Positions 42,950-52,607 of a stretch of DNA of 64,000 nucleotides are shown piece after piece. The stretch covers positions 1 through 64,000 of the forward strand of contig CAYGQE010000020.1 in NCBI GenBank assembly GCA_964351995.1, given 5' to 3'. The translations under genes and the position numbers were made by a program. Position 1 is the first letter of the stretch. Every line of letters starts with the position of its first letter. This DNA comes from SZUA-35 sp964351995. GTDB taxonomy: Bacteria; Actinomycetota; Acidimicrobiia; Acidimicrobiales; SZUA-35. A model generated the notes under the pieces. The model did no database searches and was not told where the DNA came from. It saw only the letters and a list, made by a program, of their open reading frames with translations.

Positions 42950-44395
42950 GTGACCCAACCCAACATCGTTCTCATCAACTGCGACGACCTGGGGTACGGA
43001 GATCTCGGCTGCTACGGATCAGAGCTGCACGACACGCCGGCGATCGATGCGCTTGCTGCGCAGGGGGCACGCCTCACCGACTTCTCGATGGCCTCGCCGG
43101 TCTGCTCACCGTCTCGCGCCGCCATGCTCACCGGCAGCTACCCGCTGCGTATTGGTTTCGGGGGTGAAGGCCTGCAGAACATGAACGTGCTGTTCCCCGG
43201 CCAGGGTCGCGGTCTGCATCCCGACGAGATCACGATCGCTCGAATCCTCAGCGATGCGGGGTACGCCACGCTCGCCGTGGGCAAGTGGCACTGCGGTGAT
43301 CAACCCGATTTCCTTCCCACGAACCACGGCTTCGACGAGTGGTTCGGTCTGCCGTACAGCAACGACATGGGCGTCCAAGTGAGCGCCGAGGGCATGCCGA
43401 CCCGTGACGAACTGAACGCTCGCATCAAGGCCGCCGGCATCGAGTACGAACTGCAATGGCCACCGCTCCCTCTCGTCGATGCTGACGCCAATGGCGAAGC
43501 CACGATCGCCGAGCAACAACCAGATCAGGCCAGTCTCACCGGTCGCTACGTCGAGCGCTCGGTCCAGTTCATCCGGGCCAACACCGAGCGACCGTTCTTC
43601 CTCTACCTGGCGCACATGTACGTACACGTACCGATTTACGTCGAGCAGCGGTTCGCCGATGCGTCTCGGAACGGTGCTTACGGCGCCGCTGTCGCCAGCA
43701 TCGACTGGGCCACCGAAGTCATCACCGACGAACTCCATCGCCTCGGCATGGCAGACAACACGATCATCATCTTCACCAGTGACAACGGGGCGCTCGCTCC
43801 GGGCCCCGACGGCGCTGGCAGCAACGCGCTGCTGCGCGACGCAAAAGGCACCACGTGGGAAGGCGGCCAACGAGTCCCATGTGTGATTCGTTGGCCTGCC
43901 CGCATTCCCGCGGGGTTGGTGGTGGAGGACATGGCGAGCGCGCTCGACCTGCTCCCAACGCTGGCCAAGCTCTGCAGTGCATCAACACCAGTGGACCGCA
44001 CGCTCGATGGCCACGACATCAGCGCCCTGCTGGGCCTCGGTGGCGACGCTCCAGATCCCGACCGCTCGTTCCTGTCGATCGCCGGTGGCAACATCGAAGC
44101 GATTCGCGTTGGCCGCTGGAAGCTGCACGTCCGCAAGAAGCGCAAAGAGATGTGCGAGCTCTACGACCTCGTTGCCGACATCGGTGAGTCGGTCGACCGC
44201 TCAGCTGAGCAGCCCGACATCGTCGCCGACCTTACGGCCAGAATCGAAGCTGCCCGGCTCGAACTGGGCGATCAGGCCACCGGTATCGAAGGCGTCGCCA
44301 CCCGTCCGATCGGGCGAGTCGAGCACCCCGTGCCGTTGACCTCGACCGACGACCCGAGCACCATCGCCGAATACGACCTGCCCTACCGGGGCTGA
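42950..44395 (+). CDS. Sulfatase (formylglycine type)
   Basis: A 481-residue type I sulfatase. The N-terminal metal strand is NIVLINCDDLGYGDLGCYG; the formylglycine motif CSPSRAAMLTG follows in MASPVCSPSRAAML; the second signature is GYATLAVGKWHCGD; the C-terminal metal site is FTSDNGALAPGP. No signal peptide is seen, suggesting a cytosolic enzyme or a start choice problem (GTG 42950 used). It probably hydrolyses an organic sulfate ester. No dedicated activating enzyme lies nearby. Context: alicyclic/isoprenoid catabolism. Confidence 0.85.
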   Translation: MTQPNIVLINCDDLGYGDLGCYGSELHDTPAIDALAAQGARLTDFSMASPVCSPSRAAMLTGSYPLRIGFGGEGLQNMNVLFPGQGRGLHPDEITIARILSDAGYATLAVGKWHCGDQPDFLPTNHGFDEWFGLPYSNDMGVQVSAEGMPTRDELNARIKAAGIEYELQWPPLPLVDADANGEATIAEQQPDQASLTGRYVERSVQFIRANTERPFFLYLAHMYVHVPIYVEQRFADASRNGAYGAAVASIDWATEVITDELHRLGMADNTIIIFTSDNGALAPGPDGAGSNALLRDAKGTTWEGGQRVPCVIRWPARIPAGLVVEDMASALDLLPTLAKLCSASTPVDRTLDGHDISALLGLGGDAPDPDRSFLSIAGGNIEAIRVGRWKLHVRKKRKEMCELYDLVADIGESVDRSAEQPDIVADLTARIEAARLELGDQATGIEGVATRPIGRVEHPVPLTSTDDPSTIAEYDLPYRG

Positions 44396-44467
44396 GCAGC
44401 CTCACGACTCACACGCCAACCACCCTCACACCACAACAACTCTCACCACTAACCACTGGAGCATCAC

Positions 44468-45229
44468 ATGGAGATCGAAGGCCTTCGAGCCATCATCATC
44501 GGCGGCGCTTCTGGCTTCGCCAGAGCAACCGCAACTCGTATCGCCGCAGGTGGCGGCACGGTCGCCATTCTCGACCGAGAAGCATCCGCGGGAGCCGACG
44601 TCGCCGACGAACTCGGCGGCACCTGGCACCCGTGCGACGTGCTCGACTTCGAAGGAATCGAGATCGTGATCAACGAAGCGGTCGCAGCCATGGGTGGGCT
44701 CGACTTCGCACTCAACACCGCCGGTGGCGGTAAGGCGGGCCGCACCGTCGGCCGCGATGGTCCGTTCTCACTCGACGACTTTCGCGCCGTGGTCGACCTC
44801 AACCTGATCGGGACCTTCAACACCAACCGACTGTGCGCGAATCACATGACGGCGAACGAGCCAAATGAGGACGACGAGCGAGGCGTGCTGATCAACACGT
44901 CATCCATCGCCGCGTTCGAAGGGCAGATCGGCCAAGTCGCCTACACCGCGTCGAAGGCGGGCGTCGCCGGCATGACGCTGACGATGGCGCGCGACCTCGG
45001 CTCGCTGGGCATCAGGGTCAACACCATCGCACCAAGTCTTTTCGCCACCGGCCTCACCGCCAGAGTCACCGAGGAGCGGGCCGACAACATGACCAAGGAT
45101 GCGGCGTTCCCTCGTCGTCTCGGCAAGCCGGATGAGTATGCGAAGCTGGCGGTCGCCATCATCGAGAACCCGATGCTCAACGGCGACACCATCCGCCTCG
45201 ACGGCGGTCAACGATTCGCCCCCAAATGA
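44468..45229 (+). CDS. SDR, 3-hydroxyacyl-CoA dehydrogenase type II-like
   Basis: A 253-residue SDR: IIIGGASGFARATATRIAAG at the cofactor site (GxxxGxxR variant), LNTAGGGKAGRTVG, VLINTSSIAAFEGQIGQ and YTASKAGVAGMTL. This GASGF/AFEGQIGQ pattern is that of type II 3-hydroxyacyl-CoA dehydrogenases (HSD10-like), which act in branched-chain and steroid side-chain oxidation. GGAG ribosome site upstream. Fits the catabolic block. Confidence 0.85.
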   Translation: MEIEGLRAIIIGGASGFARATATRIAAGGGTVAILDREASAGADVADELGGTWHPCDVLDFEGIEIVINEAVAAMGGLDFALNTAGGGKAGRTVGRDGPFSLDDFRAVVDLNLIGTFNTNRLCANHMTANEPNEDDERGVLINTSSIAAFEGQIGQVAYTASKAGVAGMTLTMARDLGSLGIRVNTIAPSLFATGLTARVTEERADNMTKDAAFPRRLGKPDEYAKLAVAIIENPMLNGDTIRLDGGQRFAPK

Positions 45230-45261
45230 CCCCTTGATCTGGGGGCGAGAGAAGGACTCCC

Positions 45262-46260
45262 ATGGATCAGGTCAGCGTTCCCCTCGATCACCTCGAACAA
45301 GCGACTCGGCACGCATTGCGCCGTCACGGCGCCACCGAGGAGACCGCGGGTCATGTGGCACGGGCAGTCAGGGTCGCTGAGGCCAAGGACAACAAAATCT
45401 GCGGCCTCTACTACCTGGAGAGCTACTGCAAGCAGCTCGAGTCTGGCCGTGTCCTCGGAGCCGTGACGCCTGAGGTCTCGAGCCCTCGGCCGGGCGCCGT
45501 CCGGGTCGACGCAAAGTTCGGTTTCGCTCAGCCGGCGTTCGCCGCCGGCTTCGACGCTGCTGTCGCTGCTGCCAAGAGCAACGGCACCGCAGGCTTCGCC
45601 ATCGAACACAGCCACACCTGCACGTCGTTGGGCTACTTCACCGAACAGCTCGCCGAAACCGGCCTGATCGCTCTCGGTTTCACGAACTCATCAGCCAGAG
45701 TTGCGCCGCCCGGCGGCACGAAGCGGCTGCTCGGCACCAACCCGTTGGCCATGGCGGTGCCAGCCCGAAACGGTGGCATCGCATTTCAATTCGACTTCTC
45801 GACCAGCGCGGTCGCGCTCGGCAAGATCACGATGGCTGCGGCGGCTGGCGAGGACATCCCGCTCGGCTGGGCCGTCGATGCCGATGGGAATGACACCACC
45901 GACCCGAACGCGGCGCTCGAAGGGTCGATGCTCTCGACTGGTGGGTACAAGGGCTACGGCCTCGGCCTCATGGTGGAAGTGCTCGCCGCCGCGCTCACGG
46001 CATCAACGATGAGCGTCGACATAGCGCCGCTCAAAGCTCCCGAAGGTCCCCACCACGACCTCGGTCAGTTCTACCTCCTGATCGATCCGACGAGCTACAG
46101 CGGCGATGGGTTCTGGGACACGATCGATGCCCTCGCCGCCCAACTCGATGATCAGCCCGACGCCCGCCTGCCCGGCGCAGGACAAGCGCTCCCCGACGTG
46201 GTCGTCGTCGACGCTGCGGTCTGGGACACAACGCTCGCGCTCACCGGTGGCAACATCTGA
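45262..46260 (+). CDS. Malate/L-lactate dehydrogenase family (Ldh_2) protein
   Basis: A 332-residue NAD(P)-dependent 2-hydroxyacid or imino-acid dehydrogenase of the LDH2/MDG2 type. GTAGFAIEHSHTCTSLGYFT contains a catalytic-His segment; RLLGTNPLAMAVPARNG, FDFSTSAVALGKI, and LSTGGYKGYGLGLMVEVLAA are family motifs. Substrates of the family range from malate and lactate to ureidoglycolate and delta-1-piperideine carboxylate. The role in this cluster is unclear. Confidence 0.87.
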   Translation: MDQVSVPLDHLEQATRHALRRHGATEETAGHVARAVRVAEAKDNKICGLYYLESYCKQLESGRVLGAVTPEVSSPRPGAVRVDAKFGFAQPAFAAGFDAAVAAAKSNGTAGFAIEHSHTCTSLGYFTEQLAETGLIALGFTNSSARVAPPGGTKRLLGTNPLAMAVPARNGGIAFQFDFSTSAVALGKITMAAAAGEDIPLGWAVDADGNDTTDPNAALEGSMLSTGGYKGYGLGLMVEVLAAALTASTMSVDIAPLKAPEGPHHDLGQFYLLIDPTSYSGDGFWDTIDALAAQLDDQPDARLPGAGQALPDVVVVDAAVWDTTLALTGGNI

Positions 46261-46292
46261 CCGAGTCAGCGCCAGCATCTACGGTGACCGCC

Positions 46293-47339
46293 ATGCGAAT
46301 CTCCATCTCTGTTGGTAGCGCCTACTACGACGGTGAGAACTGGGACGACCTCGTCGCCTATGTCCAAGCCGCTGATCGACTCGGGGTCGACTCGGTGTGG
46401 TCAGCCGAGGCCTGGGGCATGGATGCGGTGGCGTCACTCGGCTACCTCGCAGCCAAGACCGAGAACATCAAACTCGGCAGCGGCATCATGCAGATCAGCG
46501 CCCGCACCCCAGCCACCACGGCGCTCACGGCCCTTGCCCTCGCTCAGATCAGCAACGACCGGTTCTTGCTCGGGCTCGGCGTCAGCGGTCCCCAGGTGGT
46601 CGAAGGCCTCCACGGCGACGAGTTCGCAAAGCCGCTCAGCCGCCTGAAGGAGTACGTCACCATCGTGCGGCAAGGCCTGCGAGGCGAACGCTTCCAGCAT
46701 GAAGGCAAGCGGTACACATTGCCTCGGCCCGGCGGTGAGGGCAAGGCGTTGAAGCCGTCGATTCCACCGAAACCAGACCTGCCGATCTACCTGGCCACAC
46801 TCGGACCGAACTCGCTCGTCTACACCGGTGAAGAGGCCGACGGCTGGCTCGGAACGTCCTTCATCCCCGAGCACAGCGACGTCATGCTTGGGTCGATTCG
46901 GCAGGGGGCTGAAGCAGCCGGCCGATCGATCGACGACGTCGACATCTTGGTCTCGGCAAACATCTCGGTCTCTGACGACGTCGACGCCCTCATCGCCAAG
47001 GCCCGGCCGGGTATGGCCTTCACGCTCGGAGGTATGGGTTCGGCCAAGACCAACTTCTACAACGATGCCATCAGCCGTGCTGGCTTCGCCGACATCGCCG
47101 CCGAGGTTCAGCGCCTCTGGGTCGATGGAGACAAAGCCTCAGCAGCAGCGGCAGTGCCAGACGAACTGGCGCTCATGGCGTATCCGATCGGCACCGAAGC
47201 CATGGTGAAGGACCGCATTCGTGCCTATCGAGCCGCCGGTGTCAACGGTCTTCGCCTGGCTCCACAGGGCCGCACGGCCGCTGAGCAGATCGCTCACCTC
47301 GAGATGGTCGTCGATCTGGTTCGGTCCGCCACCGATTGA
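46293..47339 (+). CDS. F420-dependent LLM oxidoreductase, second
   Basis: A 348-residue luciferase-like monooxygenase-fold protein with MRISISVGSAYYDGENWDDL, SVWSAEAWGMDAVASLGYLA, LGSGIMQISARTPATTAL and FLLGLGVSGPQVVEGLHG, all typical of the F420-dependent mycobacterial-type group. It differs from the LLM at 41123 (different subfamily). Likely an F420H2-dependent reductase or oxidoreductase in the catabolic pathway. GTG 46284 is an alternative start. Confidence 0.87.
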   Translation: MRISISVGSAYYDGENWDDLVAYVQAADRLGVDSVWSAEAWGMDAVASLGYLAAKTENIKLGSGIMQISARTPATTALTALALAQISNDRFLLGLGVSGPQVVEGLHGDEFAKPLSRLKEYVTIVRQGLRGERFQHEGKRYTLPRPGGEGKALKPSIPPKPDLPIYLATLGPNSLVYTGEEADGWLGTSFIPEHSDVMLGSIRQGAEAAGRSIDDVDILVSANISVSDDVDALIAKARPGMAFTLGGMGSAKTNFYNDAISRAGFADIAAEVQRLWVDGDKASAAAAVPDELALMAYPIGTEAMVKDRIRAYRAAGVNGLRLAPQGRTAAEQIAHLEMVVDLVRSATD

Positions 47340-47370
47340 TGTTGGTCGCGCTTTCCGAGCAAGCGGGGAC

Positions 47371-47410
47371 TTGACATACTGTTGAACGACTTTGGATTGC
47401 GGCAATCCAA
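47371..47410 (+). promoter_or_regulatory. TTGACA box and adjacent inverted repeat
   Basis: A TTGACA -35-like hexamer lies at 47371-47376. A perfect 8-bp inverted repeat with a three-base centre, TTGGATTG-CGG-CAATCCAA, lies at 47392-47410, before the acyl-CoA ligase start at 47425. The -10 box is not clear. The repeat could be an operator or a leader hairpin for the ligase and the four downstream TPR genes. Confidence 0.4.
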
Positions 47411-47424
47411 GAGGGGTGTTCAAA

Positions 47425-49047
47425 ATGGAATCATCGACGACATTCAGCGAGAGCCCGGAAGTTGTCTCGACGATGACCTCCTCACGGCCTGCTGGTCATG
47501 GGCCTGTCCGGGCCTACGACTGGATCAGTCACCACGCAGATCATCGCCCCAATCGCGAAGCAGTCAGAGACCTCGGCACCGATCGGACCTTCACCTACGC
47601 CGAGCTCGATCATCGCATCGACGCCGTGGCCGCTCACTTCTCTTCGATCGGCGTCGGACGGGGCGACCGCGTCGGCGTGCTGGCCCACAACGGTGTCGAA
47701 TACTTCGACATCCAGTTCGCCTGCGCACGACTCGGTGCCATCTGCGTGCTGCTCAACTGGCGTCTCACCGTCACCGAGCTCGAGTACATCCTGAACGACA
47801 GCTCCCCGAAGGTGCTCGTCCACGACACCGAGTTCACGCCAGCAGCCACCGAACTCCAGCAACGATGTGCCATCGCCGATCTGCTCATGATCAACAACGG
47901 GAAGCCAGACAGCCCCTACGAAGCAGCGATCAGCGCCCACGATGGTTCACCGGTGGAACGAGTCCCGGTCACCCACGATGACGTGATCACGATCATGTAC
48001 ACCTCGGGCACCACCGGGCTGCCCAAGGGCGCCATGATCACGCACGGCATGAACTTCTGGAATGCGGTGAATCTCGGCATTCCCGGTGGCGTCGGTCTCG
48101 ACACCGTCCACCTCAACATCTTGCCGCTCTTCCACACCGGCGGGCTCAACTGCTACAGCAATCCTGTGCTCCACGCCGGCGGCACCGTGGTGATCCTCAA
48201 GACCTTTGACCCCGGTGAAACCCTTCGGGTCCTCGGCGACCCGACGCACGGGATCACCCACTTCTTCGCTGTGCCCGCTCCGTACCAGTTCATGATGCAG
48301 CACGAGGCCTTCGCCGACACCGACCTCTCACGGCTGCGCAGCGCTGGCGTCGGCGGTGCGCCGTGCGCGCTCACGATCATGGAGGGCTGGAGCGAGCGAG
48401 GGGTGAACCTCAACCAGGGCTTCGGCATGACCGAAACCAGCCCGGCTTGCATCTTCCTCGACCCCACCGACGCACTCCGCAAGATCGGCTCGACCGGCAA
48501 ACCGCTGCTGCACACCGAATTCCGAATCGTCAACGAAGACGGTGACAATTGCGGCGCCGATGAGGTCGGCGAGCTCTGGGTTGCCGGGCCAAACATCACC
48601 CCGGGGTATTGGAATCGCCCCGATGCCACCGCCGATGCCTTCGAAGGTCGCTGGCTCAAGACCGGCGACGCCGCCCGCAAGGACGACGAAGGCTTTGTGT
48701 TCATCGTCGACCGCTGGAAAGACATGTACATCTCTGGCGGCGAGAACGTGTATCCCGCCGAGGTCGAGAACGTCCTGTACCAACTGCCCGAGGTCGCCGA
48801 GGCCGCCATCATCGGCATCCCCAGCGACAAGTGGGGTGAAGTCGGCCTGGCCGTGGTGGCCCTCAAGCCGGGGGCCTCACTCGATCGCTCGAAGCTCATC
48901 GAGCACTGCGTCGAGCGCCTGGCCAAGTTCAAGGTGCCAAGCGATCTCGCCATTGTCGAGGAACTTCCCCGGAACGCCACCGGCAAAGTGCTCAAGCGCG
49001 AGCTTCGCACCCAGTTCGTCGACTCGGACGCCCCGAAGATCTCCTGA
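47425..49047 (+). CDS. Acyl-CoA synthetase (AMP-forming)
   Basis: A 540-residue ANL-family ligase. The P-loop is IMYTSGTTGLPKGAM; A5 reads NQGFGMTETSPA; the hinge-region GRWLKTGDAARKDDEGFVFI and IVDRWKDMYISGGENVYPAEVE follow; the C-terminal catalytic Lys is in ELPRNATGKVLKREL. Fatty acyl-CoA synthetase or aromatic/terpenoid acid ligase activity is likely. The ATG at 47425 is chosen; ATG 47473 is also possible. The stop is immediately followed by the ATG of the first TPR-kinase-like gene. Confidence 0.9.
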   Translation: MESSTTFSESPEVVSTMTSSRPAGHGPVRAYDWISHHADHRPNREAVRDLGTDRTFTYAELDHRIDAVAAHFSSIGVGRGDRVGVLAHNGVEYFDIQFACARLGAICVLLNWRLTVTELEYILNDSSPKVLVHDTEFTPAATELQQRCAIADLLMINNGKPDSPYEAAISAHDGSPVERVPVTHDDVITIMYTSGTTGLPKGAMITHGMNFWNAVNLGIPGGVGLDTVHLNILPLFHTGGLNCYSNPVLHAGGTVVILKTFDPGETLRVLGDPTHGITHFFAVPAPYQFMMQHEAFADTDLSRLRSAGVGGAPCALTIMEGWSERGVNLNQGFGMTETSPACIFLDPTDALRKIGSTGKPLLHTEFRIVNEDGDNCGADEVGELWVAGPNITPGYWNRPDATADAFEGRWLKTGDAARKDDEGFVFIVDRWKDMYISGGENVYPAEVENVLYQLPEVAEAAIIGIPSDKWGEVGLAVVALKPGASLDRSKLIEHCVERLAKFKVPSDLAIVEELPRNATGKVLKRELRTQFVDSDAPKIS

Positions 49048-50853
49048 ATGGCGGGAACCGAGGTGCTCGACCCTGATTCGATGGACGACTTCATCGATCA
49101 GATCGACAACCGCTTCGTGCTTGATCCACCGGGGGCTCGCGAATTCTGTTCTGGATTCGATGCGTGGATCGACGCTCCGACGGGCACGACGGCCACCGCG
49201 GATCTCACAGCTTGGCGCGCCAAGTTGCGTTACCTCAAGGGCTTCTTCGCCTACGCCGACGGAGAGGTCGAGCTCGCCACTGCGCTGCTCACCGACGCCG
49301 CAACCTTCGCCATAGACAGCGGCGATCTGCGCCAGCAAGCGCTCGTCCTGCGTCGACTGGCCCGATGCCACGAGTTCGCCGGTCGCCAGACCGAATCCAT
49401 CGACTGCATCTTCGCTGCGCTCGAAGTCGCCGAAGAGCTCGGAGATCGATCACTCACCGCTCAAGGGCTCGCCGGCCTCGCTGCGCTCTACGAGGCTCAG
49501 GGCGCCTACGAGCTCGCCTTGGAGACCGCAACACGGATGGGCGAGATCGCGACGGAACTGGACGACCCCTTCTTGCAAGCAATGGCCTGCAACTACGCCG
49601 GGCTCATCTGCGGGTACCTCGACGAGCCGCAACGAGGGCTGGTCTGGCTCGACAAGGCGCTTGCGGCGATCGCTGACGGCTCCTTCCCGCAAAGTGCCAT
49701 CTACACCCGCATCTACCAGTTCGTGCTCTTCCACATCGATGACCGGATCGATGAGGCGGTCGCTGCAGCGGAGGGATTGCTCGACGAGATCGCTCAGCTC
49801 CCCGCTCAGAACGCAGCGGCCACCTACACCCACGTCGCCGAGATCTACCTCAGCGCTGGGGACCTCGACCAAACCGAAGCGATGTTGGAGCTGGCGACGG
49901 TCGCCGGCAAGAACGAGAAGCTCAACGGCCACCTCGTCCGCTACTTCAAGGTGGCGTCCGACCTGCATGACGCCAGAGGCGAACACAAGACGGCGCTCGA
50001 GATGCTGCACCGCCATCTCGAGCTCACCAAGGAACTCCACGGTCGCCAGGCTCGGGCGAACGTCGTCACCGTCGAGCGCCGTTTCGCCGGTGAGTTGGCG
50101 AGGAAGACCGAAGAGATTCACCACCTGCGAACCGTCGAATTGGTATCGAAGAACGATCAGCTCGAAGCGCTGAACACTGAGCTCACCGACACAAACGATC
50201 AACTCGCGGCGCTCAACCATCAGAAGGACGAGATCCTCAACGTCGTCGCCCATGATCTCCGCAACCCGCTGGCCGCAGCCCAGATGTTGAGCGAGTCCTT
50301 GCTGATCGGCTCCATCACGAAGCTCGATGACGACGAGACGCAGCAGCTGCAGTCGATCCGAGCGGCCACATCAGAGATGGGAGCCACGATCGACACGCTG
50401 CTCCACCTCCAGCAGCACGAGTCGCCGACCGTGATGGGCCGAGTCGACCACATCGTTCGCCAGTCCCTCGCCTGGGCTACAGAGTCAGCCGCTGGTCAAG
50501 GCATCGCACTCCGGTCTGACATCTCGCCCGTCGAGTTCGACGTCGACAGTGCGCTCCTGCGCCGATCCGTCGACGACCTCTTGTGGATTGCGATGCAGGC
50601 CACCGAAGCGGGTGACATCATCAACGTCTGCGCCATGCCCACTGCAACCGGCGCCCAGATCATCGTCTCGCATCCTCGTGTCGCGGAGAACGATCGGCAG
50701 CTCTACATCGCTCGTCGACTGGTTGAACGCATGAACGGGTCGATCTCGATGGACCAGAACCACGGTGCCGATCTCGTCAGCGGCACCTGCGTCACCATCG
50801 ACCTACGGAACGCCTCGGCCCATTTACGACTACGTCACCAGGTCGCGCAATGA
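49048..50853 (+). CDS. TPR/HisKA protein with degenerate ATPase, paralogue 1
   Basis: A 601-residue cytosolic protein. Residues 50-330 form TPR-like helical hairpins (IDSGDLRQQALVLRRLARCH, QGLAGLAALYEAQGAYELAL). A coiled coil (KTEEIHHLRTVELVSKND) leads to a HisKA H box, EILNVVAHDLRNPLAAAQM, with H402. The region after it aligns with a kinase ATPase domain (LLRRSVDDLLWIAMQA, QLYIARRLVERMNGSI) but lacks the N-box Asn and both glycine boxes. It therefore probably binds ATP poorly or not at all. It starts directly after the acyl-CoA ligase stop and overlaps the next paralogue (ATGA). Confidence 0.8.
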   Translation: MAGTEVLDPDSMDDFIDQIDNRFVLDPPGAREFCSGFDAWIDAPTGTTATADLTAWRAKLRYLKGFFAYADGEVELATALLTDAATFAIDSGDLRQQALVLRRLARCHEFAGRQTESIDCIFAALEVAEELGDRSLTAQGLAGLAALYEAQGAYELALETATRMGEIATELDDPFLQAMACNYAGLICGYLDEPQRGLVWLDKALAAIADGSFPQSAIYTRIYQFVLFHIDDRIDEAVAAAEGLLDEIAQLPAQNAAATYTHVAEIYLSAGDLDQTEAMLELATVAGKNEKLNGHLVRYFKVASDLHDARGEHKTALEMLHRHLELTKELHGRQARANVVTVERRFAGELARKTEEIHHLRTVELVSKNDQLEALNTELTDTNDQLAALNHQKDEILNVVAHDLRNPLAAAQMLSESLLIGSITKLDDDETQQLQSIRAATSEMGATIDTLLHLQQHESPTVMGRVDHIVRQSLAWATESAAGQGIALRSDISPVEFDVDSALLRRSVDDLLWIAMQATEAGDIINVCAMPTATGAQIIVSHPRVAENDRQLYIARRLVERMNGSISMDQNHGADLVSGTCVTIDLRNASAHLRLRHQVAQ

Positions 50854-52607
50854 ACGACCTCCACACTCCCGGTCTCATGGCCAATGACATCTCAACGGTC
50901 TTCGATCATGCTCACCTCGACTCAGTGCTGGACGAGATCGAGGCACACCAGGTGGCTGATCAAGCGGGGGTCCACGCGTACTTCGAAGCCTTCGAACAGT
51001 GGATCGAAGACCGAAGCCTCGACGGATCGATCTCCGAACACACTCTCGACGCATTCCGCGGTCACCTCTGGTTCGGGCGGGGACTCATCAGCGTTCACGA
51101 TGGCGACATCGACATCGCCATCGACTATTTCCAGCGATCAGTCGAGCGCTGCAAGACCACGGGCAACGCCAAGCGTCGAACGCTGAGTCTGACGAGGCTG
51201 GCACTGAGCCTCGAATACGCCGGTTTGCAGGCGGCCTCGACCCGAACGATCTTCGAAGCCCTTGACCTCGCCGAGTCGCTCGACGATCAGCACCTCGTGG
51301 CCCACGTCCTGCTCACCCTCTGCGGGTTGTACGACTCGCAGGGCGCGTATCAGCAGCTCCTCGAAACGTCGATGCAAACTCGCGAGGTCGCCGAGGAACT
51401 TGGCGACCTCGCGATGGCGCTGCGGGCTGACAACGGCGTGGGCCTTGCATTCGGCTTCCTCGATCAAGCGGCCGACGGCATCGCATGGATCGAGCGCGCT
51501 ATCTCGGGCTACGGACAGCAACTCCCTGCGCTTGCATCGAAGTTGAAGCTCAACTTGATCTGGCTGTATCTGCGAGCGGGGCGACCCGATGAAGCCGCCG
51601 AGCTGGCTGAGCAGCAGATGACGATGATCGCTGGCCTCCCTGGTCCCCATGCTGCGGCGATCTACGTCGACATCGCCGAGGTCAATGTGGCGGCAGGCAA
51701 CCTCGAACGGGCCACCGAAGTACTTGACCTCGCCAAGCAAGGATTGGGCGAAGAGCCCCTGAAATCTCAGCTCCTCCGCTACTACGAGATCGCTGCCGAC
51801 CTCCACGAGGCAACAGGCGACACCGCCCAGAGTCTGACCATGCTGCGACGCCACCTTGCGCTCTCGGCCGAACTACGAGGCAAGGAAGCCAATGCTCGAC
51901 TGGTGGCAGCGGAGCGGCACTTCGCCAGAGAACTGGCGGCGAAGACCGAAGAGATCCACCATCTCCGCACGGTCGAGTTGGTCGAGAAGAACGAGCAGCT
52001 CGCTGCGCTGAACCACCAGAAGGACGAGATCCTGAACGTGGTTGTCCACGACCTACGCAACCCGTTGGCGGCAACCCAGATGCTGAGTGAATCCCTGATG
52101 ATCGATGTCGAACACGGCATCGCAGGCGATCGACGCGAACATCTTGCCGCGATCCGAGAGGCAACATCAGAGATGGGTGCGACCATCGACACCTTGCTTC
52201 ACCTGCAGGAGCACGCCTCCCCGAGTGTCCTTACCCCGGTCGATGAGGTGGTCAGCCGTTCTATTGCCTGGGCCGAAGGTCCGGCGAGCAAGCGTCAGAT
52301 CGATCTCCGCGCCGACATCAGCTCAACGGACCTGAAGGTCGACGGTGCACTTCTGCGGCGTTCGCTCGATGACGTGCTCTGGGCCGGAGTCCAAGCTGCG
52401 GCCCCTGGAGAAACGATTTCGGTGGCCGTGGAGCCCGCTGGCCGAGGTGCCATCGTCACGATTGCCAGCCGAACCGCAGCCAGCACCAACAATGACGGAG
52501 CGCTCTACATTGCTCGCCGTCTGGTCGAGCGGATGCATGGTTCCATCACCGTCGACGTCAGCGACGACGCCGGCACCACCACGGTGATCAATCTCCGCGG
52601 GTCATGA
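50850..52607 (+). CDS. TPR/HisKA protein with degenerate ATPase, paralogue 2
   Basis: A 585-residue paralogue. TPR helices span 60-330 (YFQRSVERCKTTGNAKRRTL, HVLLTLCGLYDSQGAYQQLL), then KTEEIHHLRTVELVEKNEQL and the H box EILNVVVHDLRNPLAATQM with H400. The ATPase-like tail (LLRRSLDDVLWAGVQAAAPG, LYIARRLVERMHGSI) again lacks G1 and G2 boxes and N. Coupled by ATGA overlaps on both sides, so stoichiometric production of paralogues 1-3 is likely. Confidence 0.8.
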   Translation: MNDLHTPGLMANDISTVFDHAHLDSVLDEIEAHQVADQAGVHAYFEAFEQWIEDRSLDGSISEHTLDAFRGHLWFGRGLISVHDGDIDIAIDYFQRSVERCKTTGNAKRRTLSLTRLALSLEYAGLQAASTRTIFEALDLAESLDDQHLVAHVLLTLCGLYDSQGAYQQLLETSMQTREVAEELGDLAMALRADNGVGLAFGFLDQAADGIAWIERAISGYGQQLPALASKLKLNLIWLYLRAGRPDEAAELAEQQMTMIAGLPGPHAAAIYVDIAEVNVAAGNLERATEVLDLAKQGLGEEPLKSQLLRYYEIAADLHEATGDTAQSLTMLRRHLALSAELRGKEANARLVAAERHFARELAAKTEEIHHLRTVELVEKNEQLAALNHQKDEILNVVVHDLRNPLAATQMLSESLMIDVEHGIAGDRREHLAAIREATSEMGATIDTLLHLQEHASPSVLTPVDEVVSRSIAWAEGPASKRQIDLRADISSTDLKVDGALLRRSLDDVLWAGVQAAAPGETISVAVEPAGRGAIVTIASRTAASTNNDGALYIARRLVERMHGSITVDVSDDAGTTTVINLRGS

